64,000 bases of DNA from Mycobacterium heckeshornense (lineage in GTDB: Bacteria > Actinomycetota > Actinomycetes > Mycobacteriales > Mycobacteriaceae). The stretch spans positions 3,038,001 to 3,102,000 of the forward strand of contig NZ_AP024237.1 in the NCBI RefSeq assembly GCF_016592155.1, read 5' to 3'. Every line of letters starts with the position of its first letter. The first letter of the stretch is position 1. The notes below the pieces were generated by a model. That model was not told the DNA's origin and did no database searches. It saw only the letters and a list, made by a program, of their open reading frames with translations. The translations under genes were made by a program, and so were the position numbers. Below, one piece after another: positions 56,776-64,000 of the stretch.

Positions 56776-57367
56776 ATGGTGACGGTAGAGGCTGATGTTG
56801 TCCGCGTCGAGTCCCGGTTGGCGGCTGGGGAGATCGCGTGTCCGGCATGCGGGGACGGGGTGCTGGGTGGCTGGGGGTATGCCCGGGCCCGTCAGATCGA
56901 GGGACTGCGTGATGTGGTGCGGCCGCGGCGGGCGAGATGCCGAGTGTGCATGGTGACCCACGTGTTGTTGCCGGTGACTGTGTTGTTGCGTAGAGCGTAT
57001 GCAGCGGAACGGATTTGGGCCGCGTTGATAGCTCGTGCTCAGGGGTTGGGGCATCGCCGGATCGCCGCGGATGTGGGGGTGCCGGCGGCGACGGTGGGGT
57101 TGGCTGCGCCGGGCGGCGCAGCGGCTGGAGGTGATCCGGTCGTGGTTTATCGGTGTCGCGGTGGCCGCCGGGGTGGACGTGGTGATCCCGGATGGGACGG
57201 GTTGTGCGTGGCGGGATGCGTTGGCCGCGGTGGCGACCGCGACCGTGGCGATCCGGTTCCGCTTCGGTGCGGGTGGGTTGCTGGGCGCGGTGACGCCAGA
57301 TCGGGTAGCGGTCGCGGCCAGTGGTGGTCGGCTGCTGGCACCGCGCTGGTCGCCACCGCGGCGCTGA
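56776..57367 (+). pseudogene. Zinc-ribbon/HTH protein of a transposon, frameshifted
   Basis: The start reads MVTVEADVVRVESRLAAG with two CxxC pairs (CPACG and CRVC), a compact zinc ribbon, then an HTH-like helix GHRRIAADVGVPAATV. There the frame breaks near 57095: the next frame continues GWLRRAAQRLEVIRSWFIGV to DRVAVAASGG and a stop at 57367. Two lost bases would explain it. I recall this type (DUF6431-like) lying beside the DDE/ATPase transposon genes found here in other actinobacteria, so it is likely the element's first gene. Function unknown. Confidence 0.6.
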
Positions 57368-57485
57368 GGCTGCGCAACACGAATCGCCCCTGACGCGTAA
57401 GCGGCGTGATCGGTGATCCTCACCAAGGCACCTGCGCGGCAACGGTTTCGGGCAGGGCCTTCGATTGGAGAGGAAAACCGAGAAG

Positions 57486-57567
57486 ATGTCGTTGGAGGAG
57501 CACAAGCGCCGCGAGCGAGCCCAAGCAATCGGGTTGTTCCGCTATCAGCTGATCTGTCCGGCCCTAG
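57486..57567 (+). pseudogene. 5' fragment of the DDE transposase gene, cut by IS1182
   Basis: From the ATG at 57486, preceded by GGAGAGGAAAA, 27 codons read MSLEEHKRRERAQAIGLFRY and QLICPAL up to the CTAG target. Joining this across IS1182 copy 2 at a single CTAG gives ...PALDAGLSTKQRG... in frame with the rest of the transposase at 59472. The original gene would encode 486 residues. Confidence 0.88.
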
Positions 57568-59467
57568 GGGGGTGCTGTTTTAGTCGCTGACTTTCGGCGT
57601 GCCTGAGCGGATTTCGCGTAGGTGGTCGACGAGGATCTGATGTGTGGCTTTGGGACGGGAGGATCGGCAGGGCCGGTTCGATGACGTGATGCTGCTGGTG
57701 GGTGATCAGCTGCCGGCGGGCAGTATTTACCGGCTGTTGGCCGAGCACGGCGGTGCACTGTTTGACGATGACTATTTCGCTGATCTGTTCAAGCGCTCGG
57801 CGCTGGGTCGACCGACGGTGCCGGCGCGGGTGATGGCCACAGTGATGCTGCTGCAGGCCTATGAGGGATTGTCGGATCGGGAGGCGTGTGACCGGTTGGC
57901 CTTTGATCTGCGCTGGAAAGCGGCCGCCGGGTTGACGGTGGACGCCGAGGCTTTTCATCCCACGGTGCTGGTCGGCATGCGCAACCGGCTACGCGCATCG
58001 GATCGGCCACGGCGGTTGTTCGAGGACGTGAACACCACCGCGCGAGCGGCGGGGTTGTTGCGGGGACGACGCCGGGTGCTGGATTCGACGCCGCTGTTGG
58101 ATGCGGTGGCCACCCAGGACACGGTGATCCAGCTGCGGGCCGCGATCCGCAAACTGCTGACCGTGGCTGATCGGGCCGATCCGGAAGTGGCCGGTGCGGT
58201 GCGCACCGTGCTGACCCGCGACGATGACTACGCCAGCCTGGGCAAACCACCGTGTGACTGGGATGACCCCAAAGCGCGTGAAGCCTTGGTCGATGCGCTG
58301 GTGCGCGACGCCAACGCCGCACTGGAGGCCCTCGATGGCCGCAAGCTCGATGGGGCACTCAGTGAGGCGGTCGAGTTGTTGGCGCTGGTGGCCGGCCAAG
58401 ACGTCGAAGCCGGCGACGACGGAATCTTCCGCATTGCCCGGCGAGTGGCCAAAGACCGGATGATCTCCACCGTCGATACCGAAGCCCGCCATGGGCATAA
58501 GTCGCGGGCGCGGACCTTCGATGGCTACAAGTCCCATCTGGGTATCGACCCCGACGACGAGCTGATCACCGGGGTGGCCATCACCGCGGCCAACGCCGCC
58601 GACCGTGAGGTCATCGATGAGCTGTTGGGCAACCCCGCCACCGACATCAGAAGTGCTGCACCCGCCACCGCCCCCGACACCGACAGCAGCACCGATGCCG
58701 CCACCGATGCCGATGCCGATGCCGATGCCGATGAAACGATCACCGATCACGGCGAGCATGTGCACAACGAGTCGGAGCCGAACGTCTTTGAGGTGTATGG
58801 CGATTCGGCTTACGCCGATGGGGCCACCCTGGATGAGCAGACCGGGCGGGGTCATGACATGCGCGCCAAGGTGCCCCCGGTGCGCAACGCCAACGGCTAT
58901 TCCAAAGACCGGTTCGGTATCGACCTGGCCGCCGGCACCGTGACCTGCCCGGCCGAGCACACCGTGGCGATCAGCACCGGCCGGCGTCAGCAGGTCGCTC
59001 GCTTCGGTGCGTTCTGTGGGTCCTGCCCACTGCAGGCGGAGTGCACCAAAGCCCGTCGCGGGCGGGTGATCACCATCCATGCCCATGAAGCCGCCCTGCA
59101 GCACGCCAAGGCCCGCCAACGCGATCCGGCCTGGCAGGCCGATTACCGAACGTATCGGCCGGTCGTGGAACGCAAGATCAGTCACTTCACCCGCCGCCCC
59201 TGGGGTGGTCGCAAGGCGCGGTGCCGCGGCCAAAAACGCATCCTGACCGACATCCTGGCCCGAGCAGGAGCGATCAACCTCGCCCGGTTGGCCACCTTGG
59301 GCTTGCACCCACACGCCGGGGGTTGGGCCATCGCCTGATCCGGGACCACCGGGCCACCCGGCCGCACGGCTACCCCGATCAGATCAGCCAGCGAAAGCCA
59401 TCACAGCCGTCGAAATCTCGATACCGCCAAATCCCCGCCCCACGGGGGTCACTACATCAGCGCCGTC
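57568..59467 (+). mobile_element. IS1182-family insertion sequence, copy 2
   Basis: 1900 bases flanked by CTAG at 57564-57567 and 59468-59471. It is almost identical to copy 1; the seven-base size difference comes from one extra GCCGAT unit (6) and one extra G near the right end. It sits inside the DDE transposase gene of another element. Excising it with one CTAG restores that gene exactly, which proves the 4-base CTAG duplication. Confidence 0.93.
57644..59338 (+). CDS. IS1182-family DDE transposase, copy 2
   Basis: 564 residues from a GTG, differing from copy 1 at about five residues plus two added residues in the Asp/Ala tandem. All catalytic motifs (VLDSTPLLD, YGDSAYADGA, VERKISHFTRR) are intact. 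Two intact, almost identical copies suggest recent transposition within this genome. Confidence 0.92.
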   Translation: MALGREDRQGRFDDVMLLVGDQLPAGSIYRLLAEHGGALFDDDYFADLFKRSALGRPTVPARVMATVMLLQAYEGLSDREACDRLAFDLRWKAAAGLTVDAEAFHPTVLVGMRNRLRASDRPRRLFEDVNTTARAAGLLRGRRRVLDSTPLLDAVATQDTVIQLRAAIRKLLTVADRADPEVAGAVRTVLTRDDDYASLGKPPCDWDDPKAREALVDALVRDANAALEALDGRKLDGALSEAVELLALVAGQDVEAGDDGIFRIARRVAKDRMISTVDTEARHGHKSRARTFDGYKSHLGIDPDDELITGVAITAANAADREVIDELLGNPATDIRSAAPATAPDTDSSTDAATDADADADADETITDHGEHVHNESEPNVFEVYGDSAYADGATLDEQTGRGHDMRAKVPPVRNANGYSKDRFGIDLAAGTVTCPAEHTVAISTGRRQQVARFGAFCGSCPLQAECTKARRGRVITIHAHEAALQHAKARQRDPAWQADYRTYRPVVERKISHFTRRPWGGRKARCRGQKRILTDILARAGAINLARLATLGLHPHAGGWAIA

Positions 59468-59471
59468 CTAG

Positions 59472-60850
59472 ATGCGGGGTTATCGACCAAGCAGCGCGGC
59501 AAGCTGGTGCGCCAGATCGCCGCCGGTACCCATAGCGACCCATTCGGCAATCAGGTGCGGATCTCGCGGGAGACGCTGGACCGTTGGATCCGCCGCTACC
59601 GGTCCGGCGGGTTCGAGGCGCTGGTGCCCGCGCCGCGCCGGCTGGCCGCGCGTACCGACGCGCAGGTGCTGGAGCTGGCCGCGTCGCTCAAGCGGGAGAA
59701 TCCGACCCGCACCGCCACACAGGTGGCTCGGATCCTGCGCACCGCGACCGGGTGGGCGCCCTCGGAGTCCACCTTGCTACGCCATTTTCACCGGCTGGAA
59801 TTGATGGGCCCGGCCACCGGCGAGCTACCCGGGGTGTTCGGCCGGTTCGAGGCCGCCGACCCCAATGAGCTGTGGTGCGGCGATGCTCTGCACGGCCCGC
59901 GGGTTGGCGACCGCAAGACCTACCTTTTCGCCTTCATCGACGATCACTCTCGGTTGTTGGCCGGCTACCGGTTTGGCTTCGCCGAAGACACCGTGCGCTT
60001 GGCCGCAGCGTTGCGCCCCGCACTGGCTGCCCACGGGGTGCCTGGCTCGGTCTATGTCGATAACGGCTCGGCGTTTTGTGACGCCTGGTTGTTGCGGGCA
60101 TGTGCGAAACTCGGGGTGCGCCTTGTTCATTCCCAACCAGGTCGGCCTCAAGGTCGGGGCAAGATCGAACGATTCTTTCGCACCGTACGCGAACAATTCC
60201 TGGTGGAGGTGACTGACACCAGCACCGAAGACCTCGCTGCCGCCGGGGTCGATCACGCCACCGCGTTGTTGGAGCTTAACCGGCTGTTCGTCGCCTGGGT
60301 GGAAACCGAATATCACCGCCGCACCCATACCGAGACCGGGCAAAGCCCGCTGGATCGGTGGGAGGCCGGCTGGGACCGGCTCGGGCGGACCCCGGCCATG
60401 CCGACCGCCGATGATTTGACCGAGGCGTTTTTGTGGTCCGAATACCGCGTGGTGACCAAGACCGCCACCGTGTCGCTGCACGCTAACACCTACCAGGTCG
60501 ACGCGGCCCTGGTTGGGCGCAAGGTGGAGCTGGTGTTCTCCCCATTCGACCTGGAAACCGTCGAAGTCCGCTACCGCGACAAGAGTTTCGGCAAAGCCCT
60601 GCCGCACAGCATCTCTCGCCACACCCACCCCAAGGCCAAACCGGAAACACCCGAGCTCGAGCCGCCGGCAGCGACGGGGATCGACTATTTGGCGCTGACC
60701 GCCGCCGCTCACCACGAGCAGCTACGCCGCGACGAACGCATCGGCTATCACGCCCTCTACGGCCAGGACAGCGAGATTGCCGGCCAGCTATCCCTCGACG
60801 ACCTTGCACCCAGCGGCGACGCCGATCACGATGGTGAGGTGTCGGCGTGA
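59472..60850 (+). pseudogene. DDE (rve) transposase, main part, separated from its start
   Basis: The remaining 459 codons of the 486-residue transposase. HTH region RISRETLDRWIRRYRSGG, then the integrase core: Asp in WCGDALHGP, Asp in SVYVDNGSAF, Glu in GRGKIERFFRTVREQF. A Mu-transposase-like C-terminal barrel follows (TVSLHANTYQVDAALVGRK). A GTG at 59507 could still allow a shortened protein of 447 residues lacking the first 39. It overlaps the ATPase gene by four bases (GTGA). Confidence 0.85.
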
Positions 60851-61662
60851 GTATCCAACGGCTGCAATCACATTGGGGATTCACCCGGATGCCGTTCGGA
60901 CGTGACCTGGCGCCAGCCATGCTGCACCGCCATAGCGGCCACGGTGAGGCGGTCGCCCGCATCACCTGGTGTGTGGACCAGCGTGCGATCGGAGTGATCA
61001 CCGGCGAGGTCGGCGCGGGCAAGACCGTGGCCGTGCGGGCGGCCACCGCCAACCTGGATCCGTCTCGGCACGTGTTCATCTACCTGGCCAACCCCACCAT
61101 CGGGGTGCGCGGCATGCTCACCCACATCGTGGCCGCGCTCGGGCACACCCCCGCCTATCACAAATCAGCCCTGGCCCCCCAAGCCGCCGAGGCGCTGGCC
61201 ACCGAACACGCCGAACGGGGCCGCAATCCCGTGCTGGTCGTCGATGAGGCCCACCTACTCGATAACCACCAGCTCGAAGCGATCCGGCTCTTGACCAACC
61301 ACGAGATGGACAGTGGATCCCCGTTCGCCGTCGTGCTCATCGGCCAACCCAGCCTGCGCCACCGGCTCCGGCTCGGGGTGCTCGCCGCGTTAGATCAGCG
61401 CATCGCAGTCCGCTACACCATCGCCGGGATGAACGGCGCCGACACCGCCGACTACATCCGCCATCACTGCAAAATCGCCGGACGCTCCGACACCCTCTTC
61501 TCCGAGGACGCCATCGGGCTGATCCACAACGCCTCCCGCGGTCACCCCCGCGCGGTCAACAACCTGGCCCTGCACGCGCTGACCGCCGCGTTCGCCGCCG
61601 ATCACGCCATCGTCGACGAAAAGGCCGCTCGCATCGCGATCAGCGAAACCGCCGCGGACTGA
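60847..61662 (+). CDS. ExeA/TniB-like AAA+ ATPase of the transposon
   Basis: 271 residues from a GTG. Walker A GEVGAGKTVAVRAA, Walker B PVLVVDEAHLLD, sensor region VVLIGQPSLRHRL, and a C-terminal helical domain with NASRGHPRAVNNLALHAL. This ExeA-type ATPase paired with a DDE transposase matches the target-selecting ATPase role of TniB/TnsC/IstB in two-gene transposons. It is still intact, whereas its partner is interrupted. Confidence 0.88.
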   Translation: MSIQRLQSHWGFTRMPFGRDLAPAMLHRHSGHGEAVARITWCVDQRAIGVITGEVGAGKTVAVRAATANLDPSRHVFIYLANPTIGVRGMLTHIVAALGHTPAYHKSALAPQAAEALATEHAERGRNPVLVVDEAHLLDNHQLEAIRLLTNHEMDSGSPFAVVLIGQPSLRHRLRLGVLAALDQRIAVRYTIAGMNGADTADYIRHHCKIAGRSDTLFSEDAIGLIHNASRGHPRAVNNLALHALTAAFAADHAIVDEKAARIAISETAAD

Positions 61663-61728
61663 ACCTGATTCACGTCAACACGACCAGCACCGCATCAACC
61701 CGACCAGCACTCCGTCACCACGCCCACC

Positions 61729-61760
61729 ACGGCCCCGCTCACCACACCGAGCGGGGCCGT
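61729..61760 (+). terminator. Hairpin terminator after the ATPase gene
   Basis: ACGGCCCCGCTC (61729-61740), loop ACCACACC, GAGCGGGGCCGT (61749-61760): a perfect 12-base-pair stem 66 bases after the ATPase stop. It lacks a U-tract, as is common for mycobacterial hairpins. Confidence 0.7.
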
Positions 61761-62319
61761 TCTCATCATCGGATCGTCGTCAACATCGATGACGCCCTCA
61801 TCGTCATCTTCAGCGACGCGCAACAGCCCTCCAGCCCGAATGGCGCGGCATCCATCAGCGCTCCAGGTGCCGGAAACCGCTCGGCGTTGCCCTTGTCATT
61901 ATCGGTAAACATCGCGGTGACCCGGCTATATGCGGCGCCCCGCGCCGCGACACGCTTGCCCGCGGAGCCCGTGTCCTTGCCCGGATCCGACCGCGGTTGC
62001 CAGGGTCGACAGCGTCGATGCCCACCCGAAGGTCTTGCGGGAAGCGGCGACGCGACCTCAACGGCCAGCTCCGGGCCCGTCTTGTCGCAGCCGACGGCGA
62101 GCTGCTGGGGCCAGAGGCGAGCAGCCGCAACCGCGTGCCGAAACCAGGGAATTCGGCTGGCACACCGGGAGAGTAACAGTGATGCCGAACATGGCGGGAG
62201 CATGTTGAGGGAGCACGGAACCCGCCGAAGCTTGTAAGTCACCACTCTTGGGTAAGAGTCCTCCCCCTAGCCGCAGCGAACGGCGAATCCGTTAAGCACA
62301 GACGCTCACTCTCCCGCGT
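61761..62319. other. Non-coding or relic stretch between transposon and CRISPR array
   Basis: No gene can be supported. Open frames on both strands lack protein-like composition or known motifs. The right end of the DDE/ATPase element must lie here or just before, but I could not match a terminal repeat to the sequence upstream of 57486. The last ~100 bases, next to the first degenerate CRISPR repeat, are the distal flank of the array. Confidence 0.4.
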
Positions 62320-63661
62320 GCCGCAATGGAGTCCAGGCGAAATCACCTGGGAGATGCGATAGACAAGGCGACAGGTTCAACGGCTGCTGCGGCCGCAATG
62401 GAGCCCAGGCGAAATCACCTGGGAGATCCAACGCCGCAACCGCACGCATCTACACCATCGACGCCGCAATGGAGCCCAGGCGAAATCACCTGGGAGATTC
62501 AGCGTCCGAAGCGGATGAACGCGCGCCTCAGGCGCGCCGCAATGGAGCCCAGGCGAAATCACCTGGGAGATGCGCGCTGGCATCACCGGGTCAGCGTGAT
62601 CAACGCCGCCGCAATGGAGCCCAGGCGAAATCACCTGGGAGATGCGCGCTGGCATCACCGGGTCAGCGTGATCAACGCCGCCGCAATGGAGCCCAGGCGA
62701 AATCACCTGGGAGATGCGCGTCGCGAATCGCCAAGTCGCACGGCATCGAGCCGCCGCAATGGAGCCCAGGCGAAATCACCTGGGAGATCTTGGGTTCATA
62801 CATTTCGTCCACCTGCCGGATCTCGCCGCAATGGAGCCCAGGCGAAATCACCTGGGAGATCGGGATCGGTGGGCCAGCCGGTGATCCCGCCTTCATCGAG
62901 CCGCAATGGAGCCCAGGCGAAATCACCTGGGAGATACCAGTTAGGTGGCGTGGGCCGGTGAAACACAACAGGCCGCAATGGAGCCCAGGCGAATCACCTG
63001 GGAGATCCGCCATCCTTACCGAACAACTCAGAGCCAACGCCGCCGCAATGGAGCCCAGGCGAAATCACCTGGGAGATGTTTGATGTCCTCGGACTGTTTG
63101 GCCGCTGTGCGGGCCGCAATGGAGCCCAGGCGAAATCACCTGGGAGATGTTCGCGGCAGCGCGGGCTTTGCCGCGGCGTAACAAGCCGCAATGGAGCCCA
63201 GGCGAAATCACCTGGGAGATCGGCGACGGCTACACCCTGGTGGAATGGGTTTAACAGGCCGCAATGGAGCCCAGGCGAAATCACCTGGGAGATGTTTCAG
63301 TGACGGCGTGAACCTGGCGCGCCGGTCCCGCCGCAATGGAGCCCAGGCGAAATCACCTGGGAGATGGGCGGTGGGGTCTGATCGCATGTGGGAGCGCAGT
63401 CGAGCCGCAATGGAGCCCAGGCGAAATCACCTGGGAGATCAATAAGTCCGCACGCCAGCTCGCTCTCGTTGGCAACGCCGCAATGGAGCCCAGGCGAAAT
63501 CACCTGGGAGATGTGCGTATCGGTTGGCGACTTCGATCAGCATGCCCCGGAGCCGCAATGGAGCCCAGGCGAAATCACCTGGGAGATGTGCGGGCGTCTG
63601 GGGATGGGTCGTGCCCGCCCCTATAGCCGCAATGGAGCCCAGGCGAAATCACCTGGGAGAT
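62320..63661 (-). CRISPR. CRISPR array, 19 repeats of 36 bases, 18 spacers
   Basis: Repeats start at 62320, 62392, 62463, 62536, 62608, 62680, 62753, 62825, 62900, 62972, 63042, 63113, 63185, 63258, 63330, 63404, 63477, 63552 and 63626. Spacers are 35-39 bases. On the plus strand each repeat begins GCCGCAATGGAG and ends CACCTGGGAGAT, with inverted CCCAGG...CCTGGG. Read on the minus strand it ends CTCCATTGCGGC, whose last eight bases ATTGCGGC resemble type III crRNA handles (ATTGCGAC, ATTGAAAC). The only base-substituted repeat is the first, favouring a leader on the right and transcription leftward. No cas gene lies in the window. Confidence 0.95.
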
Positions 63662-63678
63662 TGGCGAGTCCCCGATAC

Positions 63679-64000
63679 TGAGTCCACCCGGTTCTAGAGT
63701 CGGGTTTTGTTGTTCTGGATTCAGTTGATTTCGCAGGCCACAGGGGTGTGGGTGTGGCTGCATCGGGCAGCGTACTCGGCCGGGGTGAGGTAGCCCAGCG
63801 CGGAGTGACGATGCCGGTGATTATGTTCGTGCTTGAAGTCACCGATGACTACTCGGGCCTCCAGCAGGTTGGTCCAGTGGTTGCGGTTGAGGCACTCCTT
63901 CCTGAGCCTGCTGTTGAACGATTCGATGTAGGCGTTGTCCCACGGCGCTCCGGGTGGAATGTAGGACAATCCGACTGTGCCGTCACAAAACTGTTGCAAC
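63679..64000 (-). mobile_element. IS3-family element, end with partial transposase (runs off window)
   Basis: The likely IS end begins TGAGTCCACCCGG at 63679, only 17 bases after the last CRISPR repeat. It is followed by 42 bases of non-coding terminal sequence and the 3' end of an OrfB transposase gene on the minus strand. The other end lies beyond 64000. The insertion probably removed or displaced the CRISPR leader. Confidence 0.75.
63721..64000 (-). CDS. IS3-family OrfB transposase, C-terminal part
   Basis: The last 92 codons read GLSYIPPGAPWDNAYIESFN, with the catalytic Glu of the DDE triad in YIESFNSRLRKE, then the family tail HNHRHRHSALGYLTPAEYA and a TGA at 63721. The upstream part is outside the window. 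It belongs to the integrase-core group of IS3 elements. Confidence 0.88.
   Translation of the reverse strand, partial: LQQFCDGTVGLSYIPPGAPWDNAYIESFNSRLRKECLNRNHWTNLLEARVVIGDFKHEHNHRHRHSALGYLTPAEYAARCSHTHTPVACEIN

Noticed and set aside
61766..62245. A minus-strand gene of about 159 codons between the transposon and the array
   Set aside because: It lacks a ribosome-binding site and recognisable motifs, and composition resembles random high-GC sequence; it could be a worn transposase remnant but cannot be supported.
56776..63661. A CRISPR-associated transposon (Tn7-like with guide RNA)
   Set aside because: There is a DDE transposase, an ATPase and an array, but no TniQ, Cas effector or Cas6 can be found, and the array is outside any element ends I can see.
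62326..63681. Open frames with repeated RRNHLGD or AQAKSPGR peptides, suggesting a repeat protein
   Set aside because: They are translations of the CRISPR repeats in several frames on both strands; spacing is set by 35-39 base spacers that change the frame.

Overview
This is a high-GC mycobacterial chromosome segment from a non-tuberculous Mycobacterium; the species cannot be fixed from sequence alone. Almost every core gene reads as a close relative of an M. tuberculosis gene (lprG-P55, mihF, metK, pyrR-pyrF, carAB, aroCKBQ-pepQ-efp-nusB). GTG starts, 1-4 base start/stop overlaps and apparently leaderless -10 boxes are common.

Layout. (1) 1-31.3 kb is core housekeeping, mostly on the minus strand: riboflavin and pentose-phosphate genes (ribE, ribD, rpe), rsmB-fmt, a MarR regulator with a divergent methyltransferase, an aconitase-family gene divergent from a bfrB-like ferritin with IdeR-like boxes between them, priA, a lysoplasmalogenase-like membrane protein, a LipH-type esterase, a Baeyer-Villiger-type monooxygenase preceded by a cytochrome P450 relic, metK-coaBC-rpoZ-gmk-mihF, zwf, a molybdate-binding regulator, and the pyrimidine operon pyrR-pyrB-pyrC-carA-carB-pyrF. 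(2) 31.4-47.8 kb is accessory: a 13E12-type HNH protein, a beta-lactamase-fold hydrolase, TetR plus flavin monooxygenase, a tightly overlapping six-gene operon (GntR, 2[4Fe-4S] ferredoxin, SsuABC/TauABC-like transporter, AprA/FrdA-like flavoprotein fused to HEAT repeats), a MocR/PPOX pair, a broken class V aminotransferase and an IS1182-family element. (3) 47.8-54.4 kb is core again: nusB-efp-pepQ and aroC-aroK-aroB-aroQ. From memory, the core order aro-nusB-pyr-gmk-priA-fmt-rib matches M. smegmatis rather than H37Rv, so regions 1 and 3 look like one ancestral block split by the accessory island. (4) 54.5-64 kb is mobile and decayed: a ruined WXG100-like (type VII secretion type) toxin-like gene with overlapping membrane genes, a three-gene transposon (zinc-ribbon protein, DDE transposase, ExeA-like ATPase) with a second IS1182 copy inside its transposase gene, a 19-repeat CRISPR array without cas genes, and the end of an IS3-family element.

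The best candidate for an undescribed system is the flavoprotein-ferredoxin-transporter operon at 36.0-42.7 kb, which looks like uptake and redox processing of a small, possibly sulfur-containing, anion. Also notable are the orphan CRISPR array with a type III-like handle, and the divergent pair of an aconitase-family enzyme lacking two of three usual Fe-S ligands and a ferritin lacking a key ferroxidase glutamate. Several frameshifts sit in G/C homopolymers, so some broken genes could be sequencing errors.
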